A stretch of DNA of 64,000 nt from Psilocybe azurescens (GCA_023853785.1 JAJIRX010000668.1:682001-746000), one strand, 5' to 3'; positions 1 to 11,160 are shown, counted from the stretch's first letter. Made by a program: numbers and translations. Notes: generated by a model not told the origin, from the sequence alone.

Positions 1-91
1 TCCCACCCTTTATGTTCTGTATGGTCTGGGATTGGTGTGAACTGGACAGCAACAAGCATGAGCACAAGGAGAGCAACAAGGCTACTACAGG

Positions 92-840
92 CAGTGTTGG
101 ACTTAACCCTTAAACATTATTAACGTTTAAGGGTTAATAACATGTTAATGTTAAGGGTTAACATCAATTGAGGTGCATTCTAAGCCTTAATTAAGGCTTA
201 AGATACATGATGCACCTAGGCAGTGGCCGATCAAGCTGTGAACATGCCTGGACTTGACATTTATCTCTTGTCTATTTTACTTCCATCATAACTATCCTTC
301 ATTTTGTCCATCTTCTATCTTAGATGTACAATATACCTTGTAATACATGTGATGTGTACCACTGCTAACATTGACTTTTTTGTCCCTTTTATCCCCAAAA
401 CTGACTAAGTTCACCTGGAAACATCCTATATCTCAGAGACGACAACACCAAGAAGTAGCTACACTCCATCCAATAACAATGCCCCCAGCAAAAGTCCTCT
501 CTAGGATTACTTTCTGATAGGCAAGAAGCAGAATGCATCTCATGTTTGAGCCCATTGTTGTGGTTGCATTGAAAAGCAATGTCCCATGGGGGCATCAAGC
601 CTGTATAGAGGAAGGTCGATTGATGGAATTGCTGGTGGACGAAGAGGTGGATGAAGCCAGGATACCTGATGACAGAGAGCTGGAGGGATCAGGCGATGAT
701 TTCGAGGGTTGATAATAGCCTTCCTATTTTGGCCGAACCCTTAATAAACCCTTAAAATCAAAGTCTTAATTAAGGGTTATTTAAGACTTAAGGCTTAACA
801 ACAAAATCTGGGGTTAATAACCCCTTAAGATCTAACACTG
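92..840. mobile_element. Non-autonomous hAT-like TIR element
   Basis: A 749-base insertion in the RhoGAP duplicate. Its ends are inverted: both begin CAGTGTT when read inward, followed by imperfect matches. It is flanked by 8-base direct repeats, ACTACAGG (84-91) and ACTACAGA (841-848), where the intact gene has a single ACTCCAGG. The CAG start and 8-base target duplication fit the hAT superfamily. The interior has several palindromes built on TTAAGGGTTAA and AAGCCTTAATTAAGGCTT-like units and no transposase ORF. Confidence 0.75.
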
Positions 841-1470
841 ACTACAGAACTGATGGCAACATCAGCATTTGGGCAGAGGCATGGATTACCATTGATCGTC
901 CTGCTCACCTGCACATACATGAGTCCTACAGAATTGACACACATTCTTGTCACCCAGCTGCTTTTACACCTTCTATCCTCACCCAACTTTTCTCTTATCA
1001 TCTATTTACTTGTGTTCTTCAGCCAGGTTGCTTTGGTTTGAGAGGAAAATGGTGTGGGCATTGAGGATCTGTTATGGATGTTTGGTGGCTGCATATTCAG
1101 AGCAGGGTCCATTCTCTTGTCCACTTCTCAGCTGATGGTGGAAGGTTGGTCTGCAGAGGAGATGTCTTTAATACTACGCAGGTGAGGAGGGAGAGGAAAG
1201 CAACAATGCTGTGGTTTTTCCACAGATGGGGCCCAATCTCAGAGGGCCAGTTTGATGTGGTGAGTGGATGACACCAAGATGGGTTTATTCAGGAGGACAC
1301 TGGCCAGAGAAAGTTCGGGGAATGATATCCTGTTGACCTGGCTTTTGCAAGAACAGTATGCATGTGGTGGTGGTGATGCAGAGAGACAAAAGCAGAAGGA
1401 GACGACTATGGTCATGTTCCCCAGATTTGGCTTGAAGCCTCTCAAGATCACTCAACACCCAAATTGAAGG

Positions 1471-1921
1471 TGTCAGGGTTTCTTCATTTATTTCTATTTT
1501 CATATGATTATCTTTTATCTTTTATCTTATCATTTTTATTTACCATTTGTCATATCTTTTATCTTTTTTAATATTTTGATCATTCCAGAAGTTTCCACCA
1601 TCACTTTTCTTATTACTCATCATGATCTTTATTACTCATTATTACTCATCCTTGACTTTTTTATTATTTATTATGATCTTTCTCATTACTTATCATGAAA
1701 TCTTGCTTAGTCAGTCATCTCTAGAGTAGTATAGATACTGCATATTTTGTAGATAGATCCCCTGCTTCAATTTCTTAGGATTTTCACCATCATTGATGAG
1801 AACTTTCAGATCATTGATTCCTCATAAATCTATCCTCTGCTCTCTTCTTATTCTCTACTCTTACTCTTTTGCTTATCTTTGTTGGTGGCCTTGTTACACT
1901 GATTTTAGTGTTGCTCTAACA
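1471..1921 (+). mobile_element. Solo LTR, copy 1
   Basis: A 451-base insertion beginning TGTCAGGG and ending CTCTAACA, about 90 per cent or more like the copy at 5285-5736. It is flanked by near-identical 5-base repeats (GAAGG before, GAAAG after) within otherwise continuous RhoGAP-duplicate sequence. It contains a TATA-like TAGTATAGATACTG near 1726. TG..CA ends with a 5-base target duplication and no internal retrotransposon genes indicate a solo LTR left by recombination. Confidence 0.75.
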
Positions 1922-3039
1922 GAAAGCTGCAATGACTTAGCTCAAAGAAAAGTCAAAACACAATGGTGCAGATGGTGTTGTACAGGAGATTGATATTGTC
2001 AATGATTATGGTGCATAATTATCATGCATGCAGTTTGGTCATGACTCACAAAATATAATTTTGTCTACAGTTGTGCTAAGCTGCACAAACACATCTATTC
2101 TGAAGTCTAACTCTTTGGAAGATGATACATTTAACATTGCTCAACTTTTATCAGTGCCTGTTTTTGAGTCTGGTTTTTCTGCTCCTTGTACATGGATTTT
2201 TTTGCAGTAATATTTTGACTTTCAGTCAATCTTCTTTTGTACTGATTTTTACTCTTTTGGATGTCTGTAGACAAGTGAATAACAGATAGATATGTACCAT
2301 TGTAACATATCATATGGGTTCAGTGGTTCCTCTAAGCCACTGAATGTTGTTTTAGCCTTAAACAAAAATCTATACTGTACCATATTATATGATTCAGTAA
2401 TTATAATAAATGTGCCATAGCTAGCTGGTTGGCTATGGTATATTGCTTGAACTCCCCCTGTTCCTGGACCTGCCCCAGAGTCTGGAAATACAGTGAGGGA
2501 CAAACCAGTCTAACTAGTTTTTCAAGTTGAACTGTTTCTTAAATAACTCAAGAATAACTCTATCTAACAAGTTAAAATTTTATACAATGGTAGACTATCA
2601 TATGACTAATAAGTTTTAATTTGTTTTATGATATAATCTCATTTTTTCTCATGATATTAATAATTTATTGTTGCAAGTCCATTTGAACAGTTTTGTTGCT
2701 CTTATGTTATAAAACAGTATTCTAATATTCTAGTACTTGGTATAGCCTCCTTTTGCCTGTAATACAGCTGGAACCCTTCTAGACATACTCTCTATCAGAT
2801 TTTGACAGACAGGCTGGAATATCATTCTACTCCTTTTGTATTCTCTTCTACAACTCTGCAATTCCAGATGCTGGCCCATCATACTCTCCAAGTCTAGTTT
2901 TGAGGTGATGCCAAAGGTGTTCAATTGGATTGAGGTCTGCTGATTGAGAGGACCACTTCATAACTTCTAACCAACTGTTTTGGAGCTAGTGCTGGGCCTT
3001 CTTAATCTTGTGTTTGGGATTATTATCCTGCTAAAAACA

Positions 3040-4941
3040 GTACTTTACCATCCCCCACACAGTCCATATGGACTCCAGTGGACTCCACTGGACTTGCCTA
3101 TATACTAAGTGTAAAAGGTGAACAGAGTCCAGTGGAGTCCAGTGGACTCTTGTAGACTCGATACAGTAAATAAGTAGAAATCAAAATAAATAGAGTCCAG
3201 TGGACTCCACTGGACTCTGGTAGACTTGATACAGTAAATAAGTAGAAATCAAAATAAATAGAGTCCAGTGGACTCCAGTGGACTCCACTGGACTCCATTG
3301 GACTCTGTTTATCTTTTTACACTTAGTATATAAGCAAGTCCACTGGAGTCCACTGGACTCTGGTAAACTTAATACAATAAATAAGTAGAAATCAAAATAC
3401 ATAGAGTCCAGTGAAATCCACTGGACTCTGTTTATCTTTGAGTTTACTAGACTTAATTAATGAAATAGAGAAAATTGTATAATATTTATTTAATCTGAGA
3501 CCCAAAATAAATCCAAGTTCACTACGAAAATTCAAGCCCAGTGAATACATGAAATATATATATATATGCTAACTAGGGCTATATACGTTGTAAAAAGTTA
3601 GCTATATAACTACATAGAGAACATCATGCAAGAGGGGACAGGGACAAGGACAACACATCACATATAGGAGCAGACACAGGGGCTGCAGGTGCAGGTGAGC
3701 TGGCAGCAACAGAGGGGCGAGCAAGGTGGCCTGACAGCGGGGCCACCTGAGCTGACAACGGCAAAGGTGATGGGTGGCATGGCGGCCACAGAAGGGTCCG
3801 GCGGGGTGGCACGATGGGGGGGCCACACGAGCTGGCAGCGGCGGAGGCAGCGGGTAGCGTGGCGGCCACAGAGGGGTGCGGCGGTGTGGCACGATGGGGG
3901 CCACGAGCTGGCAACGTCGAGGGGTGGGTAGCATGGCGGCCATAGCAGGGTCCGGCGGGGTGGCACGATGATGGGGCCGCCTGAGCTGGCAACGGCGGAG
4001 GCAGCGGTACGACGTGGCGGCTACGGTGGCCCCATGTTGGGATACCCAACAGCAGGGCCACCGTCAACGGCGACGTAGACGCTGTGCATGCCCTCAATAG
4101 CGCCCTCGTGCCGTCGACATGGGGTCTGCGCCTGCGTGGTTTGTTAGCAAAGAAGGGGATAGGCGGGACGGTATGTACTCACCTCCTTCCCGGTTCCTCC
4201 CAGGTCCCCTTCCCTCCCATTTTGAGCAGCGGCTACCTGATCCGCCCTCGCAGACGGTGATGATGAGGCCGTCGCAAGGCGAAAAGGGCAGCGGCGGGTG
4301 AAGGACGGTGGCGACGGTGACAACGGCGGCAGTGAAGAGGGTAAGGCGACGGAGAGAGAAAGGGAAGGGAGAGATGGTGGTGGTTGGAAAGAAAGAAGCA
4401 GTTGACAGCACACACATCCGTTTGATGGCGATCGTGCTGATCGGCCGATGCCGGGCACACGTGCGCGTCACATGCGCCTGTGAAAATCTTACCCTGCGGA
4501 CTGAACAAAATGCAAAATTTTATTTATAGGAGTCGTTGCTCCCAGGTATATTTAAATATTGTCTCAGTTAATTGTTATTATACAGTATCACATTTTATGT
4601 TATTTTTTGCAATTGATATTTATATTAATAACTAATGATTATACTTCGGATATTGTGTTAATTATTGCATCCAGTGGACTCCAGTGGAGTCCACTGGAGT
4701 CCACTGTGCTAATAAACATATTATTTGTTGTTATTCAGTGAATGTTTAAGCTCCAGTCCACTGGACTCCAGTGGACTCCAGTGGACTTGACTGGACTCTC
4801 AATCCACTGGACTGAGACTGGACTGAAAATTTGGCAGGAGTCCAGTGCGAGTCCAGTGGACTCCAGTAGACTGCAGTCCAGTTCCAGTCCAGTGGACTCC
4901 ACTGGAGTCCATATGGATTGTGTGGGGAAAGGAAAGACCTC
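3040..4941. mobile_element. MULE-like non-autonomous element A
   Basis: A 1902-base insertion in the Tc1 transposase. Its left end reads GTACTTTACCATCCCCCACA and its right end, inverted, reads GAGGTCTTTCCTTTCCCCAC, both followed by CCATATGGACTCCAGTGG. Flanking direct repeats CTAAAAACA (3031-3039) and CTAAAAAGC (4942-4950) are about 9 bases, the size typical of Mutator-like elements. Subterminal regions are packed with the 10-base motif CCAGTGGACT in both orientations. The core (about 3600-4500) is GC-rich and keeps its CpGs, unlike all surrounding DNA. No transposase is present. The ends match elements at 6636, 45247 and 58133. Confidence 0.75.
3690..4040. repeat. GC-rich tandem repeat in the core of MULE A
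   Basis: About four imperfect copies of a roughly 75-80 base unit containing GGCACGATGGGGG, CGAGCTGGCA and GTGGCGGCCA. Several frames stay open on both strands only because the repeat lacks stop codons, so I do not call a gene. Confidence 0.6.
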
Positions 4942-5284
4942 CTAAAAAGCATATCTGTGGGCTTTTTTCTGTAATATTTGATTGATTCTTGAAGTTCATC
5001 ATCCAGAATGCTGACAAAAAGATCAGCATCCATTCTCTCATCAATCTTGATTGCATATCCAGATCCTTCCCAAAACATACAACTCCAGATCATCAGAGAA
5101 TCTCATCTAAACTTGACTGTTCTCTGTATCATCCTGTCACTCAACTCTCCTGGCTTTTTCAACACCCATTTCTTGCCATCTCATCCCAAATAATTGATTT
5201 TGGTCTCATCTGACCACATAACCCTCTTCCAGTCCTCCACCATCCAGTCTTTGTGCACTTCTACAAAGTCCATTTTAAGCTCTC

Positions 5285-5736
5285 TGTCAGGGTTTCCCTA
5301 TTTACTCTTATTATCACATCACTTAATTATCTTTTATCTTTTATCTTATCATTCATCATTCATCTTATCTTTATTTTTCTTAATATTTTGATCATTCCAG
5401 AAGTTTCCACCATCATTCCTTTTATTACTTATCATGATCCTGTTTATTACTCATTATTACTCAACATTTTCTTCTCTATTATTCATCATAGTTTTTCTTA
5501 TTACTTATCATGGAACCTTGCTTAGTCAGTCATCTATAGAGTAGTATAAATACTGTATGTTTTGTAGGCAGATCCCCAGCTTCAATCTCTTAGGATTTCC
5601 ACTATCATTGGTGTGAACCTTCAGATCATTGATTCCTCATAAGTCTATCCTCTGCTCTCTCCTCTTCCTCTGCTCTTACTCTCTTGCTTGTCTTTGTTGG
5701 TGGTCTTGTTGCACTGATTTTAGTGTTGCCCTGACA
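5285..5736 (+). mobile_element. Solo LTR, copy 2
   Basis: A 452-base copy of the LTR at 1471-1921, starting TGTCAGGG and ending CCCTGACA, with 5-base flanks CTCTC and CCCTC. It interrupts the Tc1 transposase. A TATA-like TAGTATAAATACTG lies near 5541. No retrotransposon body adjoins it. Confidence 0.75.
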
Positions 5737-6445
5737 CCCTCTATGTCTTTTGGAGAGAAAAAATTGTTTTTGCTTGGTTACAGCCTTTATTCCAGTGCTT
5801 TCTGTACAGTCTTCACAGAAAAGGATGTGTTGGTCATGTTTTGCAGAGTTTTGGCAACCTCAGTGGCATTTTCAGCCTTCTGAAAAGTGATAAGATGAAT
5901 AGCATATTGGATATCAGCAGATGAAAGCTTGCATGGATGGCCTCCAGCAGATTTGGAAAGTGTTGAGCAATGTTTGGAGTGAATATTGAATATAGAACCA
6001 ACACTTATACCAGTGGTAGTGAAGATAGCATGACTTGACTGGCCTTTGTCAAGTAGTTCAAGAACACAGTTGCATTGAGCAGGAGTGAGTGATCACATAA
6101 GTGTTTGAGTGAGAATTTAATGTGGGAAGTAGTGTGAACTTGGACACAGAATATATGTACACATTTTGAATAAGTCAAATGATTTTATTTGTACTTATTT
6201 ACTTTGATTAAATAAAGTCACATGCTTGGTATATAAGAGGAACAAAACTGTTCAAATAGATTTATGCTAATAAAATATTAATAGTGTGGGAAGGAATTGA
6301 GATTACATAATAAAATAAATTGAAACATGTTATTCACATGATACTCTACCACTGTGTAAATTTTGAACTTGTTTAGTTGAGTTCTTGAGTTATTCCAGAA
6401 ACAGTCCAACTTCAAAATCATTTAAACAGTTCTGTCCCTCACTGT

Positions 6446-6635
6446 ATATACTCTTTGTACTTAAATCATGTGATTTTATTTGTATTTATTTGGTTATAAT
6501 CAATAATCAGATGATTTGACTGAGAGAGACAAAACTATATCAATGTACTTATTTTATTAAAAAATTTATAGTGTGGGAAAAATAATTACATAATTGTTAT
6601 CATATAGTTAGATAGATGAGCTTTATGATTCAGCA
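6446..6635. repeat. Second copy of Tc1-type end sequence
   Basis: The stretch around 6536-6605 (TATAGTGTGGGAAAAATAATTA and neighbours) repeats the sub-terminal sequence of the Tc1 element at about 6250-6310. It is either a relic of another copy or a local duplication. Nothing else was recognised here. Confidence 0.4.
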
Positions 6636-7140
6636 GTACTTTACCTTCTCTCACAGAGTCTATATGGACTCCAGTAGACTCCAGTAGAATTTAGTGAATC
6701 CAGTGGACTTGCCTGTATATTGAGTGTAAAAAGATACACAAAGCCCACTAGAGTCCATTGGACTTTAGTAAATTCTATACTATACAGCTGTACTGTATCT
6801 TTTTTACAGAATTTATCTAGACTCTAATGGATTCTACTAGATTTTATTAGATTTGCTATATATGAATATCAAATTAGAAATACTCAGAGTCCACTGGACT
6901 CTACTGGACTGTTTGAATTTAGAAAGTGAGTGGTTGTGTTAGTGCTATAAATAAATAAATATAGAGTCTGAGTTCTTGATTCTAAATCTATTTGAATTGT
7001 TTTATTTGCTTTTTTATTTAGTGAGAAAAATGTAAAATACTTGTCAAAAGCCAGTGGTAAATAAAATTTGGCTGATAGAATTTAAAAAAAAAACTTGGTA
7101 CTAGATTATATGTATATATTCTATGTATTAGTGAATATTC
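6636..7140. mobile_element. Left end of a further MULE-like element (D)
   Basis: Starting GTACTTTACCTTCTCTCACA and followed by CTATATGGACTCCAGTAGAC, this matches the left end of MULE A, including the later GCCTRTATAYT and AGTGTAAAA segments. I could not find a matching right end before 9 kb, so the element is truncated, or longer and decayed. It lies directly beside the transposase-like ORF remnants at 7141-8440. Confidence 0.55.
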
Positions 7141-8440
7141 TTATAGATGAAAGATGAACACACTATCAGACACTTTGTATAAATGCTCATAAAGTTTGGC
7201 AAAAGCCCATAGATATTTAAGGCCAGGGATAAAAGCATGTTTGCATCCACAACCACCATAAAGCTTCCAATACATTGATTCCTCAGCATTTGTTGTGTTT
7301 GGCAATGCCCTCCATATATCTATATCCATTCTATGCTCAGAAGAAAACAGCATTGAGGCATGAGAGGGACATTTCCACCACTCCATCCAATCTTTCAGAT
7401 TGGGGAATCACAAACAAGGAGATCACAACAAGCAATAAACTCAACTGAGTCAGATGCATTCAGTAAGGACAATGCTCAAGACACAAATACCTCTTTTGGG
7501 CAGGTGGAACTACACCACTGATGCAAGAAATGCAAGTGACACCAGCACAGAAGTGTTATTGACACTCTTTGATGAAATTTTCTGCATCTGTCTTCAACTG
7601 AGTTCTTGTTCAATGGTTGTCTTCCTGAAACAGCTAAAACTCAACAAAGGCTATAATAAAACCATTCCACTCTGCATCACTAAAGTCCATTACCTAAAGT
7701 GTGAAATAGTAAGAAATTGCTATTGACTGAGACACCATTAACATACCTCAGCAAACATTGCATCATTCACATTCATAGGTTGTTCTTCTGCTTCATGAGC
7801 AATACTATCAAACACCTTAATAAAGTGGTACTGGAAATGGTGAGCTGTAGCTCCATTGGTGTAGGAAATAACCCCAGCAACCCAGTAAAAAAAACTGGGC
7901 AATACATCAAAGTGACCATGAGAAGTGCACCATGTTCCTCCCACCAGTCATGTGTTGCATCATTAACCATTCCATTGATCAGCCTTCCAAAAGTGAGTGC
8001 TTGACAAGATTTGACCACATGAATTTGGATTGAACTGTAATAACTGCAACAACTCCAAGTTGTGCATTAAGAACAAAGCCTGAATGTTCAGCCATGAACT
8101 TGGAAAATCCTGCCATAAAATCATCACCTCTGGTCTCAGCTTTTTCTTGATCCTCAATTGCTCCTTTCCAACTCAGTCTGTATTCAGATAAACATATGAG
8201 ATATTTGCAACCAATTCTTCTGGTTCAGCTACTCCTGGAACACCAACCATCAAACCAAGAGGTCCAGTTTTGGGATGTGCTTGGACAAGTTCTTCAAAAC
8301 AAAACTCCTCATCTGGTAAAGGATGAAGCACATGACCTGGACAGGCATGTGAATGTGGACCATTATTGAAGAAATGAATACCTTCTTTCCATTTCCATGT
8401 ATAGGATGAAATATTGCAAGACTCACTGTATATTGGTATG
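7141..8440 (-). pseudogene. Decayed transposon ORF, possibly MULE transposase
   Basis: On the minus strand, broken frames give GVISYTNGATAHHFQYHF then FDSIAHEAEEQPMNVNDA (about 7930-7745) and, downstream, WRALPNTTNAEESMYWKLYG with GLKYLWAFAKLYEHLY (about 7385-7141). A TTN..ES motif after the catalytic region is common in Mutator-like transposases, and the adjacent MULE end at 6636 fits this. The frames carry stops and shifts and the region is CpG-poor, so it is not functional. The family call rests on motif memory only; another DNA transposon family is possible. Confidence 0.4.
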
Positions 8441-8994
8441 AAATATTCCTCCCGGCGTGTGTGTATACATGATTTGACCAGTAGGATTTACTTCAGAAAT
8501 AAATAAAATAAGTGCAGTGAGATATTAGATATATACATTCATGTTACCAGACTTGGGTATTACATCCAATGTTGACTGGATTTGTGCTTGATTCTGTCCT
8601 CCTTATGTAGATTGTTGCATATAGCCCTCAATAGTTCCTAATGACATATGTCATAGTATATTAAAATAGAGAAACCTATAGACACACTGAAATTGTACCA
8701 TCCTCCCCATACATAGGGACATATGCTTGAGATAAAGCTTGAGGGTTGTTCTCTTTGCTTTTGTGCTGCTTTTAGGCACCAAGTACCGATAGATATACTT
8801 GAACAATCCTTTGAACAAAATGAAACCCATTATTAAGAAATCAACATACTGGTGACACAGGGACTTCACAGTGCTGTATTAGACATCAAAGAGAGAAACA
8901 GGAGCAAGACAAAATTTTCCTGGAGATGCTCAATGGTTATTACAGTGACCAAATGAGAAACACGGAAGTATAATGTCCCACATTAAATGATACA
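8441..8994. other. No gene seen; left edge of the CpG-depleted zone
   Basis: AT-rich sequence with short chance ORFs. CpG begins to reappear here (CCCGGCGTGTG near 8452, then normal density after about 9.1 kb). Confidence 0.5.
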
Positions 8995-9902
8995 CCAAAA
9001 TAGCTCAAGTGGCTCTTGCGTGTAACTAAAGTGCACTAGCACATAACTAGAGTGGACTCAAATCTGTGAGCTCATAATTTGCATGCACTCAAGTGAACTA
9101 GCGTCGCGGCCTTGCGTGTATATATAGAGCTTCTCAGAATATATTAAAATAACTCAATGATATAATTGGTCGAGTAATGAAAAGATAAGTGCTCAGTGTT
9201 AAATTAAACTAGATGTTGGACTGCATAACCCAAAGCATCTTTTACTGATATGGTGTGCCCAATTTTGGTGAATATTCATGTCTATTGGAGTGTTTAATAC
9301 TATAACATCACATCTTTTTATCTTAGTGATCCACCCTCGGCCTACAGAATAGGCCACAAGTCATTGAGTTCACTGTTTTCTAACATTTCTCATGCCAAGT
9401 ATTGCCATCAAAACATATCCTGCGGTCATTGCGGGGTAATTGAATACATCTGCATGAGCTTTTGATATGCACATAGTGTTAAGGAATATAAAGGCACTAC
9501 CTAGCTATAGTTTACAGGTCCCAATAGATTATTCTTCTTGAGGAGGTGCGTTGCACCAAGTAGTAGATAATATAAAGAATGTATGGTAAACATTGGGGGT
9601 GTGGAGAGGTCAGCGGCGGAGGTGCCGCCTCATCTCCAGGGCGTAGAAAAACCGATGGAAGTGCTGAAGGGTGACCCCAAAGAAAAGGGAAACTGCCCAG
9701 CCGAAGCAGGGCCATTGGCTAACCCCCAAAGCGGTTGACATTATATTGACGAGGGTCTCTGCGTTTTCGGGAAGTGTCTCTGTGCTTTTGAGGGATTGTT
9801 GTTGTGATACGGGTGGTAATGTGATCGGTTAAGGGAGTTGGACACTTGTGGAAACCATTTTAAATCAAGATTTATAGCATCTCTGACCCACAATTGATTG
9901 TA

Positions 9903-10418
9903 TCATACTTTGAGTTCATTCCATAACCCTATGTGATGTTCCTTGGGATCGATATTTGTGTGAACTGCACGTCGGCAGACCTTGGTATCGTATGCTATCC
10001 ATAATGGCCAATGTTCAGATTGGCTCTCAGTATCATGTATATGACAAAAATGGTGATTCCAGCACTCATATTCGTCCAGGAGATATTGTTGAATAAGCTC
10101 TAATAATCTTCGCCAAGCTTGATGCCATTCATCAAATGTGAGATCTGTTTCGCCAGTTACAGAAAGTGTTTGTGAAGTGGTGACGATTTGACCGGTATTT
10201 GTGTCGACTGATAATGTTTCATTGAATGATTCAGTGGAGGTGCCGCTTTTGAGCACAGAACTTATCTGTGAGAAATGTGAGAGGGATGTGGCTTGCCCAG
10301 CCACCGTTTTCAGCAAATTTCTTTCAAATTTGGTCTGGAACCATGTAAGAAGTGCTCTGAGCAAGCATGCCTGGTAATTGAGTGGGACACTTTTGTGATG
10401 ATGAAGGAAGTCTCTCAT
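9903..10418 (-). CDS. Transposon-associated hypothetical protein
   Basis: A 171-residue ORF starting ATG. The central and C-terminal part reads TFDEWHQAWRRLLELIQQYL, then HWPLWIAYDTKVCRRA, and ends near HIGLWNELKV. This pattern of a tryptophan-rich region, WPxxxAYD and a closing IGLWNxL recurs in proteins encoded by mushroom transposable elements, from memory; no biochemical role is known to me. It is the downstream partner of the ORF at 11187-11735 on the same strand, separated by the tandem array. It may be an exon of one longer element protein. Confidence 0.5.
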   Translation of the reverse strand: MRDFLHHHKSVPLNYQACLLRALLTWFQTKFERNLLKTVAGQATSLSHFSQISSVLKSGTSTESFNETLSVDTNTGQIVTTSQTLSVTGETDLTFDEWHQAWRRLLELIQQYLLDEYECWNHHFCHIHDTESQSEHWPLWIAYDTKVCRRAVHTNIDPKEHHIGLWNELKV

Positions 10419-10689
10419 TTATGCAAGGAACTGGGGTTTGTGATTTTGAAATACTGTGGATGAGATTGTCCTGGTTGACGTCATAATCTGTTTACATTGG
10501 ACCATAAGTGAACATGTTTTGCTTAATATCTCACAGATAGATGAACATATATGAAGGTTTTTGATAATGCAGAGACAATATTCATAAATTAAGTTGTAAC
10601 TGTGCCATGATAAAGACAGCAGCAGATAACAAAGGTGTGTGTGTGTGTACCCAAAGGTTGTACATAGAAACATTAACAAGGATTGTTGG

Positions 10690-11160
10690 AATATCCCATA
10701 AAATATACAAGTTGGGTTACATATAACCATCGACAGGGAACATAAAAGTGCCCCATGAAACATATGTGTTGGATTGTGTAAAAACCATCGACGGGGATCA
10801 TAAAAGTGTCCCATAGAATATATGAGTCAGGTTGCAAATAACCATCGATGGGGATCATAAAAGTGTCCCATAGAATATATAAGTCGGGTTGCAAAGAACC
10901 ATTGACAGGGATCATAAAAGTGTCCCATAGAATATGAGTCGGGTTGCAAAGAACCATCAACCAGGGATCATAAAAGTGTCCCATGCAATATGTGTCGGGT
11001 TGTATATAACCATCGACAGGGATCATAAAAGTGTCCCATAGAATATATACGTCGGGTTGTGAAGAACCATCAACTAGGTGTCATAAAAGTGTCCCATAAA
11101 AAAGTGTGTCAGGTTGTGTGAAACCGTCGACAGGGATCATAAATGTGTCCTGAAATGAAG
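10690..11160. repeat. 57-base tandem repeat, about eight copies
   Basis: The segment GGGATCATAAAAGTGTCCCA recurs with spacing near 57 bases from about 10741 to 11140 (starts near 10741, 10799, 10856, 10913, 10968, 11025, 11081, 11138). Each unit also carries a GGTTGCAAAGAACCATCGAC-like half. Copies differ by a few bases. One minus-strand frame is open across part of it and gives a repetitive peptide, which I treat as a by-product. Confidence 0.85.

Larger units (their letters stand above)
1..2285 (+). pseudogene. Decayed partial duplicate of the RhoGAP gene at 18.9-22.0 kb
   Basis: Positions 1-91, 841-1470 and 1922-2285 align base for base with about 20338-21515 of the intact RhoGAP gene further right. 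The duplicate starts at or before the window edge inside the RhoGAP domain and runs through intron sequence, so it is a genomic copy and not a retrocopy. Nearly every CpG of the intact gene is TpG or CpA here. In the stretch matching about 20446-20550, my hand count gives about 20 of 21 CpGs changed. The reading frame is broken by stops. Two elements interrupt it, a hAT-like element (92-840) and a solo LTR (1471-1921). A net 93 bases present in the intact gene near 20930-21110 are missing. No function is expected. Confidence 0.9.
2740..6100 (-). pseudogene. Tc1/mariner transposase, broken into three pieces
   Basis: Read on the minus strand, the piece at about 6100-5737 gives an N-terminal helix-turn-helix region (LTPAQCNCVLELLD, then a GGHPCKLS region). 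The piece at about 5284-4951 gives the first DDE part (VEDWKRVMWSDETKIN, then MIWSCMFWEGSG). The piece at about 3030-2740 gives the second part (QQDNNPKH, then a SADLNPIEHLWHHLK region). These are hallmarks of a Tc1-family DDE transposase that cuts and pastes the element at TA sites. The solo LTR splits pieces one and two; a MULE splits pieces two and three. Where the FQQDN motif should be, the first glutamine codon is TAG, consistent with C-to-T decay. Not functional. Confidence 0.8.
2491..6444 (-). mobile_element. Tc1/mariner element with two nested insertions
   Basis: Both ends start CAGTGAGGGAC read inward and are flanked by TA (2489-2490 and 6445-6446). The terminal inverted repeats are long, matching imperfectly over about 150 bases. 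Inside are fragments of a minus-strand Tc1-type transposase. A MULE (3040-4941) and a solo LTR (5285-5736) have inserted into it, so the original element was about 1.6 kb. The whole element is CpG-poor apart from the core of the nested MULE. Confidence 0.85.

Noticed and set aside
92..840. TTAAGGG/CCCTTAA motifs resembling telomere repeats
   Set aside because: The motif is not the TTAGGG unit, copies are palindromic rather than head-to-tail, and 8-base target duplications show a transposon.
3602..4508. Several overlapping ORFs in the MULE A core
   Set aside because: Same reason: tandem GC-rich repeat, frames open on both strands, no domain.
10690..11160. Regular repeats that could suggest a CRISPR array
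   Set aside because: Units of 57 bases vary throughout with no unique spacers, and the DNA is fungal.
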